Assembly (NCBI GenBank): GCA_963770155.1
Contig: CAVYOE010000001.1
Coordinates: 1,798,001-1,862,000 of the forward strand
Origin: CAVYOE01 sp963770155
Lineage (GTDB): Bacteria; Actinomycetota; Thermoleophilia; Solirubrobacterales; 70-9
Reading direction: 5' to 3'
Length of the DNA stretch: 64,000 bases
Position 1 is the stretch's first letter; each line of letters begins with the position of its first letter. The notes beneath the pieces are model-generated. The model searched no databases, was not told the DNA's origin, and worked only from the letters and a program-made list of their open reading frames with translations. Made by a program: the position numbers and the translations under genes. Below are positions 1 to 8,215 of the stretch, piece after piece.

Positions 1-195
1 CCGGTCGAGGCCGCGAGGCAGCTGATCCTGAATGCCGACTGCGGCATCCTCGTCCGGAAGCGGAAGCTGAGGCCAAACCGGAAGAACCGCAAGCGAAAGG
101 GACGGGTCCTGCTGCAGGCAACACCCGCGGGGACGACCGGGCCGCCAGGAACGCCGGTGGACATCACCATCGTCGCGCTGCGCAAACGCCGCTGA
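1..195 (+). CDS. C-terminal fragment of a PASTA-like, basic protein
   Basis: The reading frame is open from the first base of the window to a TGA, so only the last 64 residues of a longer protein are visible. The fragment has the rhythm of a PASTA repeat: an early Leu-Ile, a central Gly-Cys pair, a basic stretch, then KGRVLLQATPAG and a closing VDITIVAL strand. PASTA modules are extracellular and bind peptidoglycan in kinases and PBPs, but they also occur in other secreted actinobacterial proteins, so the parent protein cannot be named. The end is very basic (RKRR), like several other secreted proteins in this window. It converges on the hydrolase downstream with only six bases between the stops. 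Confidence 0.5.
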   Translation, partial: PVEAARQLILNADCGILVRKRKLRPNRKNRKRKGRVLLQATPAGTTGPPGTPVDITIVALRKRR

Positions 196-201
196 GCGGG
201 G

Positions 202-2016
202 TCAGGACCGGCGACTAGGCCGGGGAAAGCGGCGACGACATCGCTTCGAGGCTCGGCGCTTCTTCTTTCGGCGGCAGCGCTTGGTTGGGCGGGCAGCGTT
301 CGAGAGCGCGGCGGCCACCGGGGCTTCCTGGCTCGACGTACCCGGGCGCCCCGCCAGGGCCGTGGGCAACGGGCTCAGCTGGACGGTGCGGGACGCCGGA
401 TCGAGCGGAAGGCTGAAGCTGGTGCGATCGCGAATCGCCTGGGACGGACCCCCGGACAGGTCGTTCTCGCGCCTGTAGGTGAGGAATGGGAGGCGCAGCA
501 CGCCGCTCGAGACCTCTGCCCTCGCCAAGCTCTTGCCTGGCTCGAACCACCAGTCGTCGGTCCCGCTGATCAGCAGGCCGAGCCGGTGCCCGCCGCGCAG
601 CAGCCAATCCTGGAGGTAGAGGTTGAATTCCGTCTTTGCGGACCCGGCAATCGCGGCCCCACGGCTGATCAACGTGGCGCGACTCTGCTCATCGATGTCG
701 TAGAGCAGGCCAACCACGTTGACTCCGGCCGGGTCGACGGTCACCTCGAGATTCGGTGTGCCGCTCAGGTGCGCATCGTGGGGGAGGGGCGCCGAGAATG
801 TCCAGCTTCCGTTGCCGCTCGGCCCTGGGATGCAGGACGGTTCGAGCCGCAGGCAGAAGAGCTCACCCTTGTTGCCTGGACTGTCGCTGTAGGCGCCCGG
901 CAGCAGTGGCAGCCCGGAAGTGACCGCGTCAGCCGGCGGCCATTCGGGCTCCCCCCGCCAGCCTCCCTGCGAGCCTTCCTGAACGACGACCGGCGGATCG
1001 GCGGGGGGATCGGCGCCCTTGAGGTGGCGGTCGAGGAACCGGAAGACTTCCTCGGTCCAGCCCTCGCGGCCGACAGTTCCGGGGTGGCCCCGTTCCCATT
1101 CGCTCGGAGCCAGATGCTCGTGCTGGCCGAGCCAGAGGCGCTTCGGACCCGCCAGCCGGCCCCAGACCGCATCGAGGCCGTCCGGATGAATGCCCCAGTC
1201 GAGCAGTCCCATCGACCACATCACCGGGACGGTGGTTCCGGCGACCCGGTCCTCGTAGTCGCGCTCCTGCCAGAACGGGATGTCCGGGTCGGGGTTGGTC
1301 CAGTTCACCTTCTCGATCAAGCAACCTGGATTGCTGAACCGGGAGAGATAGGCCGCCGTCGCCGCCTCGAGCGCAAGCGGATCCACGAACGGCCACGTGT
1401 GGTACAGCGCCTGCACCGGCTCGAGCAGCGAGAACGGCATGTAGCGGACGCGGTTGTAGTAGAAGGCGCGGTACTCGGAGGCATGAGCGCCCATCGGGAC
1501 CGCGGCCGCGTGCTCGGGGAGACGCTCGGAGAGCGCCGCGAATTGCAGGAAGCCGTCGTAGCTCAACCCGTAGGTGCCGACCTTGCCGGTCGACCAGGGC
1601 TGACGCGCGGCCCAGCGAATCCCCGCGATCACGTCGGCCCGCTCGCCGGCGCCGACATGATCGGTGCAGCCCTCGCTGGCGCCATAACCGCGAACGGTGA
1701 GCTGGATGACGGTGTAGCCGCGCTCGAAGGCGCGGTCCATGATGTCCTCGTAATAAGAGAGGAGCTCGGGGCGGCCCCGGTCGAGGTCCAAGAAGTTGTC
1801 GCCGAGCCCGAAGTAGCGCCCCGGAATCAGGATCACGGGCGTCTGTCCACCGTCGGCCGGACGGAAGACGTCGGCATGAAGACTGGTGCCGTCAGGCGAC
1901 TCGATCGTCGCCTCGCTCCAGACCGCGCCTTCCGGAACCGGGTCTGCGCCGGCCGCGCCGCCGAAGCCGGCGACCAGGACCGACACGGTCGCCAGCAGCG
2001 TTCTCCTGATCAGCAA
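202..2016 (-). CDS. Secreted CocE/NonD-family (X-Pro dipeptidyl-peptidase S15-like) hydrolase
   Basis: This is a serine hydrolase of the alpha/beta type that cleaves esters or acyl compounds; the natural substrate is unknown. The nucleophile motif GLSYDG puts Ser near residue 152, an Asp sits in LLDWG near 273, and a His in GQHEH near 300, which matches the S15/CocE triad order. The C-terminal third is the jelly-roll domain of this family. A signal peptide (RR, then LLATVSVLVAGFGGAAGA) begins at the start codon. I prefer the TTG at 2016, because GAGGAGG lies just upstream and the alternative ATG at 2040 falls inside the operator. The C-terminus ends in a strongly basic tail with two Cys (KRCRRKKKRRASKRCRRR). 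It is divergent from a TetR regulator, which probably represses it. Confidence 0.8.
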   Translation of the reverse strand: MLIRRTLLATVSVLVAGFGGAAGADPVPEGAVWSEATIESPDGTSLHADVFRPADGGQTPVILIPGRYFGLGDNFLDLDRGRPELLSYYEDIMDRAFERGYTVIQLTVRGYGASEGCTDHVGAGERADVIAGIRWAARQPWSTGKVGTYGLSYDGFLQFAALSERLPEHAAAVPMGAHASEYRAFYYNRVRYMPFSLLEPVQALYHTWPFVDPLALEAATAAYLSRFSNPGCLIEKVNWTNPDPDIPFWQERDYEDRVAGTTVPVMWSMGLLDWGIHPDGLDAVWGRLAGPKRLWLGQHEHLAPSEWERGHPGTVGREGWTEEVFRFLDRHLKGADPPADPPVVVQEGSQGGWRGEPEWPPADAVTSGLPLLPGAYSDSPGNKGELFCLRLEPSCIPGPSGNGSWTFSAPLPHDAHLSGTPNLEVTVDPAGVNVVGLLYDIDEQSRATLISRGAAIAGSAKTEFNLYLQDWLLRGGHRLGLLISGTDDWWFEPGKSLARAEVSSGVLRLPFLTYRRENDLSGGPSQAIRDRTSFSLPLDPASRTVQLSPLPTALAGRPGTSSQEAPVAAALSNAARPTKRCRRKKKRRASKRCRRRFPRPSRRS

Positions 2017-2036
2017 TCCCCTCCTCACTAGCCTGT

Positions 2037-2055
2037 ACATTACTGAAAGTAATGT
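2037..2055. promoter_or_regulatory. Operator-like perfect inverted repeat between hydrolase and TetR genes
   Basis: ACATTACT and AGTAATGT form a perfect 8-3-8 inverted repeat with spacer GAA. It lies exactly between the divergent hydrolase and TetR genes and overlaps the TetR ATG at 2052. A TAGCCT -10-like hexamer (2029-2034, + strand) lies on its left flank, and a TAATGT hexamer for the minus strand (2042-2037) lies within it. Size, symmetry and location are typical of a TetR-family operator controlling both genes. Confidence 0.7.
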
Positions 2056-2732
2056 CCGCCGTGGGGACAAGCCGAGGTGGGCCGGGGCGGCAGCGAATCC
2101 CCCGGGCCGAGCGCGAGGCACAGATGCTCACGGCCGCCGATGAGGTCTTCACCGCGCACGGCTATCGCGCCGCCTCGATGGATCAGATCGCGGTGGCAGC
2201 CGGGATCACGAAGCCGATGCTCTACGCCTACTTTGAATCGAAGGAGCACCTCTTCATCGCCTGCCGCAGATTGCACGGCCGCCGCCTGCGGAAGCGCATC
2301 CTCGACGCCGCTGAAGAGAAAGATGTGCGTCCTGACCGCCGTCTCTGGCAGGGCTTGCTCGCCTTCTTCGAGTACGTCGATGAGAACCGCGGCTCATGGA
2401 CCGTGTTCCGCCCGCCAGGTGCGGGAACAGCCCCTGGCGCGCTCGGGGAGGGAACGATCGCGGCCGAGAACGAGGCCGGGGATCTGCTCGGCAGGTTCTT
2501 CATCGATGCGGCGCGCGAGGCCGCGATCGGCGAACAGGCCGCCGAGCAGGCCGAGCCGATGGGTCGCATTCTGGTGGGGGCCGCCGTCGGTGCAGTGGAC
2601 TGGTGGCTGCTCCACCCGGAGCAGCCGAAGGAGCTGCACGTGCTGCGGCTGATGAACATGGTGTGGAACGGCTTCGAGGGGCTGCTCGAAGGCAAGCTCT
2701 GGCTCCCAGAGGGATCTGGGAGCAACGATTAG
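2052..2732 (+). CDS. TetR/AcrR-family transcriptional regulator
   Basis: This is a ligand-responsive DNA-binding repressor of 226 residues, the usual TetR length. The N-terminal helix-turn-helix spans about residues 22-70, with the signature FTAHGYRAASMDQIA followed by GITKPMLYAYFESKEHLF. The C-terminal part is helical and has the typical variable ligand-binding and dimerisation character. The start may be the ATG at 2052 or the GTG three codons later. It is divergent from the secreted hydrolase, and the 19-bp palindrome between them is the likely autoregulatory operator. The inducer is unknown, but a hydrolase substrate is a reasonable guess. Confidence 0.85.
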   Translation: MSAVGTSRGGPGRQRIPRAEREAQMLTAADEVFTAHGYRAASMDQIAVAAGITKPMLYAYFESKEHLFIACRRLHGRRLRKRILDAAEEKDVRPDRRLWQGLLAFFEYVDENRGSWTVFRPPGAGTAPGALGEGTIAAENEAGDLLGRFFIDAAREAAIGEQAAEQAEPMGRILVGAAVGAVDWWLLHPEQPKELHVLRLMNMVWNGFEGLLEGKLWLPEGSGSND

Positions 2733-2761
2733 GTCGGAGCCGACGTCCCGGTGAAAGGGAC

Positions 2762-4261
2762 CTACGCCGCTTCGGCGTAAGCCGGCGCGGCCTCGCCGGA
2801 GTCGTCCTCTGGAATCGCTCCGTGGCCCTCCATCGGAGGCGCCGGCTTCAGGACCACGACAGCGGTCAGGATCGCAAGCACCATGCAGGCGGCACCGATC
2901 AGATAGGCGAGGTGGTAGCCGGAGTTGAGAGCCGCGTTGAGCGACTCGCCGTCGGCCTCGAGCGCGTCTGAGCGCTCCGCTGCCAGCGTCGCCAGCACCG
3001 CGAGGCCGATTGCGCCGCCGACCTGGGTGGTCGTGTTGATCAATCCGGAGGCAAGACCGGACTCGCGCATCTCCACCCCTGACATCGACAGCGAGATCAG
3101 CGAGGGGAAACTGAGACCTGCACCGAAGCCAAACAGGATCATCGTCCCGAAGACGTCAGCCCAGTAGTCGCCCTCGACCGGCGTTCGCGAGAACCAGAGG
3201 ATCGCTGCCGTGGAGCAGGCGAGGCCGGCGAGCAGTGTGATCCGCGGGCCGATGCCCATGATCAGCCGTTCGCTGTACCGGAACGAGAGCGTGCCCATCA
3301 CCAGGCAGGCCGGGAGGAAGGCGAGGCCGACCTCGAGCGGGCTGTAGCCGAGGATGCCCTGGAGGTAAAGAGCGCCGAGGAAGAACATTCCGAAGAAGCC
3401 GACCACCATGAAGGCCATGATCGCGTTGGCGCCGCTGACGTTTCGTGAGCGAAACAGGCGCAGGGGCATCAGCGGGTTCTCGATCCTCGCCTGGCGGCCG
3501 AGGAAGGCCGCGAGCAGGACGATCGAGATGGCGCCGAGACCGAGAGTCTGGGTCGCTCCCCAGCCGTGCTGTTCGACCCCGAGCAGGGTGTAGACGCCAA
3601 GCATGAGGCCGCCCGTGAGCAGGACCGCGCCGGGGATGTCGGCGCCCTGATCCAGCCCGATGCCCCGGTGATCGTCGACCAGGCGCACGGCGAGCAGCGC
3701 GGTCGCAATCCCGATTGGGACGTTGATCAGGAAGATCCAGTGCCAGCTGATCAGGTCGGTGAGGATGCCTCCGGTGATCAGGCCGAGCGAGGCCCCGGCC
3801 GAGGCCACGAACCCGTAGACGCCGATCGCCTTCGCCTGCTCCCTCGGCTCCGGGAACATGGTGACGATCATCCCGAGGATGACCGCGGAGGCAACCGCGC
3901 CGCCGGCACCCTGGATGAAGCGGGCGCCGATCAACATGCCTTGGGTCTGGGAGACGGCGCAGGCGAGTGAAGCCAGGGTGAAGACGCCGAGCCCGGCCAG
4001 AAAGACGCGCCGCTGGCCGAGGAGGTCCCCGATCCGTCCGGAGAGCAAGAGCAGGCCGCCGAAGGCGATCAGATAAGCGTTGACGACCCAGGCGAGACTC
4101 GACTGAGAGAAGCCGAGGTCCTCCTGGATCGTGGGCAGGGCGACGTTGACGATGGTCGCGTCGAGGACGATCATCAGCATCCCGCCGCAGAGCACATAGA
4201 GCGCACGCCAGCGGCGGTCAGTTTCTTGGTCGGGTGTCGGGGTTCGCATTGGGTTTGTCAT
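2762..4261 (-). CDS. DHA2-type (EmrB/QacA) MFS drug:proton antiporter
   Basis: This 499-residue polytopic membrane protein has about 14 hydrophobic segments, as in the DHA2 subfamily of drug exporters. The first helix carries the family signature ending in LDATIVNVALPTIQ (about residues 33-47). Motif A appears as SGRIGDLLGQRR, and the middle has GASLGLITGGILTD, the antiporter motif C region. It probably exports hydrophobic toxic compounds using the proton gradient; the substrate cannot be told. The start overlaps the stop of the cupin-like gene upstream (ATGA), which implies translational coupling. The 3' end contains an inverted repeat (TACGCCG-CTT-CGGCGTA, 2763-2779) that could stop transcription from the converging TetR gene, although no T-run follows. 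Confidence 0.88.
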   Translation of the reverse strand: MTNPMRTPTPDQETDRRWRALYVLCGGMLMIVLDATIVNVALPTIQEDLGFSQSSLAWVVNAYLIAFGGLLLLSGRIGDLLGQRRVFLAGLGVFTLASLACAVSQTQGMLIGARFIQGAGGAVASAVILGMIVTMFPEPREQAKAIGVYGFVASAGASLGLITGGILTDLISWHWIFLINVPIGIATALLAVRLVDDHRGIGLDQGADIPGAVLLTGGLMLGVYTLLGVEQHGWGATQTLGLGAISIVLLAAFLGRQARIENPLMPLRLFRSRNVSGANAIMAFMVVGFFGMFFLGALYLQGILGYSPLEVGLAFLPACLVMGTLSFRYSERLIMGIGPRITLLAGLACSTAAILWFSRTPVEGDYWADVFGTMILFGFGAGLSFPSLISLSMSGVEMRESGLASGLINTTTQVGGAIGLAVLATLAAERSDALEADGESLNAALNSGYHLAYLIGAACMVLAILTAVVVLKPAPPMEGHGAIPEDDSGEAAPAYAEAA

Positions 4262-4596
4262 GTCAGTTGAGACCGGGCGGGGGCGGGAAACTCATCGGCC
4301 CGTCGCGAATGGCGGCGCGCAACAGCGACGATCACGGCGGGCACCGCCCCGGGGTTGCGGAGCAAGCGCAGCGGCAGGCCTACGAGCCACATGATTGCAC
4401 CCGCGCCGAACCGCCTTTTGTGACCAGCTGCACACTCGAGCTCGATCTCCCCGGTTTCGATGATGACCAGGCAGTCCGCCCACTCAGAGCTCTCGTAGAG
4501 ACGCGCCTGCCCGGGCTCGATCCGGACCTTCCGCAAACCGAAGCCGGCCGGGATGCGGCGGCCGAGAATCGGGCAGGGGTCTTCTTCGTATGCCAT
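4258..4596 (-). CDS. Small cupin-like protein
   Basis: The product is 112 residues if started at the ATG at 4596; a longer frame runs upstream to 4707 but looks non-coding. The sequence shows a short beta-rich core (ARLYESSEWADCLVII, ETGEIELEC, RRFGAGAIMWLVG) resembling a single cupin barrel, where a Gly-rich turn and a 'GEIEL' strand are common. Clear metal-binding His residues are not visible, so it may be a ligand-binding rather than an enzymatic cupin. It is the first gene of a two-gene unit with the MFS transporter, through a 4-base start-stop overlap, so a role in sensing or handling the exported compound is possible. Confidence 0.5.
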   Translation of the reverse strand: MAYEEDPCPILGRRIPAGFGLRKVRIEPGQARLYESSEWADCLVIIETGEIELECAAGHKRRFGAGAIMWLVGLPLRLLRNPGAVPAVIVAVARRHSRRADEFPAPARSQLT

Positions 4597-4718
4597 CAAG
4601 GGATATGACTCCCGGGCGCCGCCATGCTCATCGGTCTGGCGAAACCGAATCGCACAGGACCGATGAGAACCGGGGGCCGATCCGGTCTTAGAAAGCGACC
4701 CGAACAAAGGAGACGAAT

Positions 4719-5111
4719 ATGAGCCTCAGCAACTACGAGGTTGGCGCCGTAATGGCGACCGCCGATCTCACCAAGGCACGCGACTTCTACGAGAAGAAGC
4801 TCGGCCTCAAGGTCCGAAACGAGGTCCCCGATGACGGCTTCGTCAGCTACGAATGCGGCGGCGGCACCGGGATCAACGTCTACCTCTCACCGGAGCACGC
4901 CGGCAAGGCCACGGCAACGATGGCCGGCTGGAACGTCGACGACCTCGAGAAGGTGGTCGAGGAACTCAACTCCAACGGTGTCACCTTCGAGCAGTACGAC
5001 GATCCGCCGCTTGTCACCGACGAACAAGGGATCATCGACTTCGGTGAGAACAAGGTCGCCTTCTTCAGGGATCCGGACGGGAACACCCACGCCCTGAACG
5101 AAGGGATGTAG
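4719..5111 (+). CDS. VOC-superfamily (glyoxalase/bleomycin-resistance-like) protein
   Basis: The product is a 130-residue single VOC module made of two beta-alpha-beta-beta-beta units. It opens with VGAVMATADLTKARDFYEKK, the standard VOC entry helix, and closes with VAFFRDPDGNTHALNE, where the Glu near residue 127 is a usual metal ligand. Members include glyoxalases, dioxygenases and antibiotic-binding proteins, so the exact reaction is not known. A good ribosome site (AAAGGAG) stands seven bases before the ATG. It is divergent from the cupin-MFS unit, and an imperfect GC-rich hairpin (5114-5132) lies between it and the converging sigma-factor gene. Confidence 0.85.
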   Translation: MSLSNYEVGAVMATADLTKARDFYEKKLGLKVRNEVPDDGFVSYECGGGTGINVYLSPEHAGKATATMAGWNVDDLEKVVEELNSNGVTFEQYDDPPLVTDEQGIIDFGENKVAFFRDPDGNTHALNEGM

Positions 5112-5135
5112 CCGGGGCGGCGGGCCGTCCCCCGC

Positions 5136-6254
5136 TCAGCCGTCGAGACGTTCCGGCATGCCGAAGCGCGCGAAGGCAGCATCGAGCGCGTTCGCGTCGA
5201 ACGGCTCGTCGGGTGCGCGAGCTTGCACAGCGTCATCGGGGTCGGAGAGATCGCGAACGATGAACGCGGTGACGTTGCTGATCTCATCGCCGCGGAAGCT
5301 GAGCACGTTGAGCGCGAAGGGCAGGAAGGAATTGGAGTCCTCGTCCCAGCTGTAGAAGGCGAGGGCCGGCTGCCCGTTGGCCATCGTCGAGAGCGGCTTC
5401 CAGCGGAACTCGCCCGAGAGCGGCGATGAGGCCATCCACTCCCGGATCGCGTCGCGACCGCTGAACCAGCGCGACATCGGTGGCATCGCAAAGCTGGCGT
5501 CCTCGCTCAGCCGCGCGACCACCGCGTCGACGTCGCCGCGCTGCCAGTCCTCGACGTAGCCCTCGACCAGCGCCCGCACCTTTTCGTCACCGAGCGAGCG
5601 GATCGTCTCTTGCTGCGACTGCTCGGGGGACCGCTCCTCGACCGCCTTGCGGGCACGCTGGAGGGCGCTGTTGACCGACGCTACCGATGTGTCGAGCAGC
5701 TCGGCCACCTCCTTTGCCGAATAGCCGAGCACCTCACGCGTGATCAGCACGGCCCGCTGGTTGGCCGGCAGGTGCTGGAGCGCCGCGATGAAGGCCAGCT
5801 CGACCGCCTCGCGCTGCTCGTAGCTCGCCTCCGGGCCGGCGGTTTCCTCGGCGACATCGAGGGCCTCGTCGGCGTAGGGCTCGAGCCAGATGTTCTCCAT
5901 GATCGGAGCACCCGGCCCCTCTTCGGGATCAGAGGCCGCGTTGTGGTCCATCGGCAGCACCCGCTTCGGCCGCCGGGAGATCGCATCGAGGCAGGTGTTG
6001 GTGGCGATCTTGTAGAGCCAGGATTTGACCGCGCTGCGGCCCTCGAATTTCTCGAGCCCCTTCCAGGCCCGGAGCATCGCTTCCTGCAGCGCGTCCTCGG
6101 CGTCGTGAACCGAGCCGAGCATCCGGTAGCAGTGGGCGTGGAGCGCGCCGCGGTGCGGATCGACCAAGCGGCCGAAGGCGGACTCGTCACCGCCGCGGGC
6201 CGCTTCGAGCAACGCGGCGTCGTCGGCGATCGCGGCCGGCTGGTCGGGAGCCAT
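5136..6254 (-). CDS. ECF RNA polymerase sigma factor with C-terminal SnoaL-like domain
   Basis: This is a group-4 sigma factor of 372 residues. Region 2 lies at about 15-85 (HCYRMLGSVHDAEDALQEAM, then KSWLYKIATNTCLD), and region 4 at about 165-215 with the helix-turn-helix GYSAKEVAELLDTSVASVNS. The C-terminal 130 residues look like a SnoaL/NTF2-type domain (VEGYVEDWQRGDVDAVVARL), which in such sigma factors is thought to control activity in place of an anti-sigma factor. The WLEPYADE segment between regions 2 and 4 is typical of the SigG-like (TIGR02960-type) group. No anti-sigma gene is adjacent. A TAATCT hexamer sits seven bases before the ATG, so the mRNA is probably leaderless. Confidence 0.88.
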   Translation of the reverse strand: MAPDQPAAIADDAALLEAARGGDESAFGRLVDPHRGALHAHCYRMLGSVHDAEDALQEAMLRAWKGLEKFEGRSAVKSWLYKIATNTCLDAISRRPKRVLPMDHNAASDPEEGPGAPIMENIWLEPYADEALDVAEETAGPEASYEQREAVELAFIAALQHLPANQRAVLITREVLGYSAKEVAELLDTSVASVNSALQRARKAVEERSPEQSQQETIRSLGDEKVRALVEGYVEDWQRGDVDAVVARLSEDASFAMPPMSRWFSGRDAIREWMASSPLSGEFRWKPLSTMANGQPALAFYSWDEDSNSFLPFALNVLSFRGDEISNVTAFIVRDLSDPDDAVQARAPDEPFDANALDAAFARFGMPERLDG

Positions 6255-6261
6255 CAAGCGC

Positions 6262-6267
6262 AGATTA
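6262..6267 (-). promoter_or_regulatory. Probable -10 element for the sigma-factor gene (leaderless)
   Basis: On the minus strand TAATCT is separated from the ATG at 6254 by exactly seven bases (gcgcttg). Transcription would begin at or next to the start codon. No Shine-Dalgarno sequence is present. Confidence 0.45.
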
Positions 6268-6316
6268 GCCCGGCGGTGGCAACGCTCGTCGTCGCCCCCA
6301 TCCCACTAGTCGGTAG

Positions 6317-7225
6317 CTAGGTGAGCGCTCCTGGAATCGGCCGGCCCCGGGCGGCCATCTGCTTCTCGGTCCGGGCGACGACGTCGAAGAAGTAGCTGTT
6401 CTCGCCCGAGCGAACCCGCTTTGGCGTCAGCGGGCGCGCGGCCCGGAGGCCCCGGGCCACGCTCCGGAACATTGCCTCCTGGGAAGCGGTCCACCGGATC
6501 CCGTACATCGCCCGCACCGAGGGCGGCAGGGAGCCCCGCACCAGCAGGTTGTGGAATCGCATCGCCGGCCAGTTCACCGCCGGCACCGGGATCTCGAACA
6601 TGATCGCGTTGCCGACGTGCTTTGCCTCCTCGGTCAGGTGGGTCTCGGGGCGCCGCAGCTGCTCGTCGAAGTACTCGCTGAACTCGGCGTGCGATTGCGG
6701 CGCAACCTCGGCGGGCATCCCGAAGAGCTCGCCGAAACGCACGTAGTCGGCCCAAAAATCGTCGCGCTCGCCGTCAGTGAGGCGGCGGACCAGGAGCTCG
6801 TAGAAGGTGCGCGCCGAGTCGGCGCTGACCGCGATCGTCCACAGCATCAGCTCCGGGTCGAATGCGTCGTACGCCGCCCCGGCTTTGACCTCGCCGGCAT
6901 CCTCGGCCAGCTCGCCGTGAACGCGCTGGTGCATCCGGTCGACGACTCCGAGGACCGCATCGGCCTCCGCCCGGGAACCGAAGAAGATCGCCTCGAACAT
7001 CTTTGCCGTGTGCACCAGGCGCTGAAACGGAGTTGCCCGGGCCCAGGTGTGGTTGATCGTTCCGACGAAGGTGAGCGGATTGATCGCGCCGACGGCAAGG
7101 GCTCTCTGCCCGAACAGGAGCCCCACCGCCCGCTGCTCGTGCACGTGCCTGAGTACCGACCTCCCCCGAGGGAAATAGCCCTCTTCGGTGATTGCACTGA
7201 TCGGGCTGGAAGCAACCCGCGTCAC
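6317..7225 (-). CDS. MpaB-type oxygenase (DUF2236, latex-clearing-protein-like)
   Basis: The product is 302 residues, matching the DUF2236/MpaB family. These are helical, haem-associated oxygenases related to rubber oxygenase Lcp and fungal MpaB. The family pattern is seen in GAINPLTFVGTINHTWARAT, FGSRAEADAVLGVVDRMHQRVHG and AYDAFDPELMLWTIAVSADS. The His residues in NHTW, RMHQRVHG and the central helices are candidate haem ligands. The reaction for most bacterial members is unknown; oxidative cleavage of an isoprenoid or lipid is an inference. It begins at a GTG preceded by TAGAAT seven bases upstream, so it is likely leaderless. It is divergent from metF. Confidence 0.82.
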   Translation of the reverse strand: MTRVASSPISAITEEGYFPRGRSVLRHVHEQRAVGLLFGQRALAVGAINPLTFVGTINHTWARATPFQRLVHTAKMFEAIFFGSRAEADAVLGVVDRMHQRVHGELAEDAGEVKAGAAYDAFDPELMLWTIAVSADSARTFYELLVRRLTDGERDDFWADYVRFGELFGMPAEVAPQSHAEFSEYFDEQLRRPETHLTEEAKHVGNAIMFEIPVPAVNWPAMRFHNLLVRGSLPPSVRAMYGIRWTASQEAMFRSVARGLRAARPLTPKRVRSGENSYFFDVVARTEKQMAARGRPIPGALT

Positions 7226-7232
7226 GAGCCGA

Positions 7233-7238
7233 ATTCTA
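7233..7238 (-). promoter_or_regulatory. Probable -10 element for the MpaB-type gene (leaderless)
   Basis: TAGAAT on the minus strand stands seven bases before the GTG start at 7225. The spacing is the same as for the sigma-factor gene, and there is no Shine-Dalgarno sequence between them. Confidence 0.5.
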
Positions 7239-7295
7239 CGCCGTGAACCGGGCCCACCAAGACCGGATAGACAGGCCCCCTACCATTCGCCGCCC

Positions 7296-8213
7296 ATGCG
7301 GATCGACGAGATCCTCAAGCGCAACGAACCCTGCCTCTCGGTCGAGTTCTTCCCTCCCAAGACCGACGAGGGCCGCGCGACCCTGTTCGAAACGGTCGAG
7401 GTGCTGCGAGAACACGAGCCCGCGTTCTTCTCGGTCACCTACGGGGCCGGCGGAGCCACGCGCGAGGGTACGGTCGAGATCAGCCGCGAGATCAAGCAGA
7501 GGTATGGGGTCGAGGTGATGACCCACCTGAGCTGTGTCGGCGAGACGGTCGAGCGGCTCCGGGCCATCCTCGACGAGGTCACCGGCGACGGGATCGAGAA
7601 CATCCTGGCGCTCCGCGGCGACCCCCCGCGCGGGGAGAAGGACTTCGTTCCGCCCGAGGGTGGCCTCAAGAGCTCGCCCGAGCTCGCCGCACTGATCTCC
7701 GAGCACTACCCCGATGTCGCGATCGGGGGGGCTTGCTTCCCTGAGGTCCATCCGGAGGCGGAGAACCTCGAGGCCGACCTCGCCTTCCTCAAGACAAAGG
7801 TGGAGGCCGGCGCCGACTTCCTGATCACCCAGCTCTACTTCGACAACCAGCTCTACTTCGACTTCGTCGCGGCCGCGCGCGCCGCCGGCATCGAAGTCCC
7901 GATCATCGCCGGCGTGATGCCGATGTCGAGCTTCTCCCAGATCGCCCGCATCTGCGACCTCTGCGCCGCCTCGATCCCGGGACCGCTCGAAACGGCGATG
8001 GCTGAGCTGAATGGCGACGAGCAGGGCGAATTCGAGCTCGGTGTTGCCTGGGCGGCCGCCCAGTGCGCAGAGCTGCTCCGCGCCGGGGCGCCGGGGATCC
8101 ATTTCTACGCGCTCAACCGCTACCCCGCGACCCGTGCGATCCTGTCGACCCTACGCGCGATGAAGCCTTGGGAGCAACAGGGAACCGAGCCGGCGCCGCT
8201 GAGCGCCACCTGA
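7296..8213 (+). CDS. metF: 5,10-methylenetetrahydrofolate reductase
   Basis: This flavoenzyme reduces methylene-THF to methyl-THF, feeding methionine synthesis in the cytoplasm. The 305-residue protein starts MRIDEIL and carries SVEFFPPKTDEG near residue 20, where the Glu is the catalytic acid. LALRGDPPRGEKDF near 110 holds the conserved Asp that contacts flavin, and ITQLYFDN near 180 is another family signature. The frame is open further upstream, but homology begins at this ATG. A TACCAT hexamer lies nine bases before it. The downstream alpha/beta hydrolase begins two bases after the stop, so the two are cotranscribed. Confidence 0.93.
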   Translation: MRIDEILKRNEPCLSVEFFPPKTDEGRATLFETVEVLREHEPAFFSVTYGAGGATREGTVEISREIKQRYGVEVMTHLSCVGETVERLRAILDEVTGDGIENILALRGDPPRGEKDFVPPEGGLKSSPELAALISEHYPDVAIGGACFPEVHPEAENLEADLAFLKTKVEAGADFLITQLYFDNQLYFDFVAAARAAGIEVPIIAGVMPMSSFSQIARICDLCAASIPGPLETAMAELNGDEQGEFELGVAWAAAQCAELLRAGAPGIHFYALNRYPATRAILSTLRAMKPWEQQGTEPAPLSAT

Positions 8214-8215
8214 CC

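Noticed and set aside
586..2031. 481-residue plus-strand open frame over the hydrolase gene
   Set aside because: It is a high-GC shadow: no family signature, Arg/Glu/Gly-biased text, and the minus-strand frame holds the full S15-type triad.
2763..2779. Inverted repeat at the end of the MFS gene as a firm terminator
   Set aside because: It has only 7 bp, a three-base loop and no T-run, and it encodes the last residues of the protein; it is only mentioned in that gene's entry.
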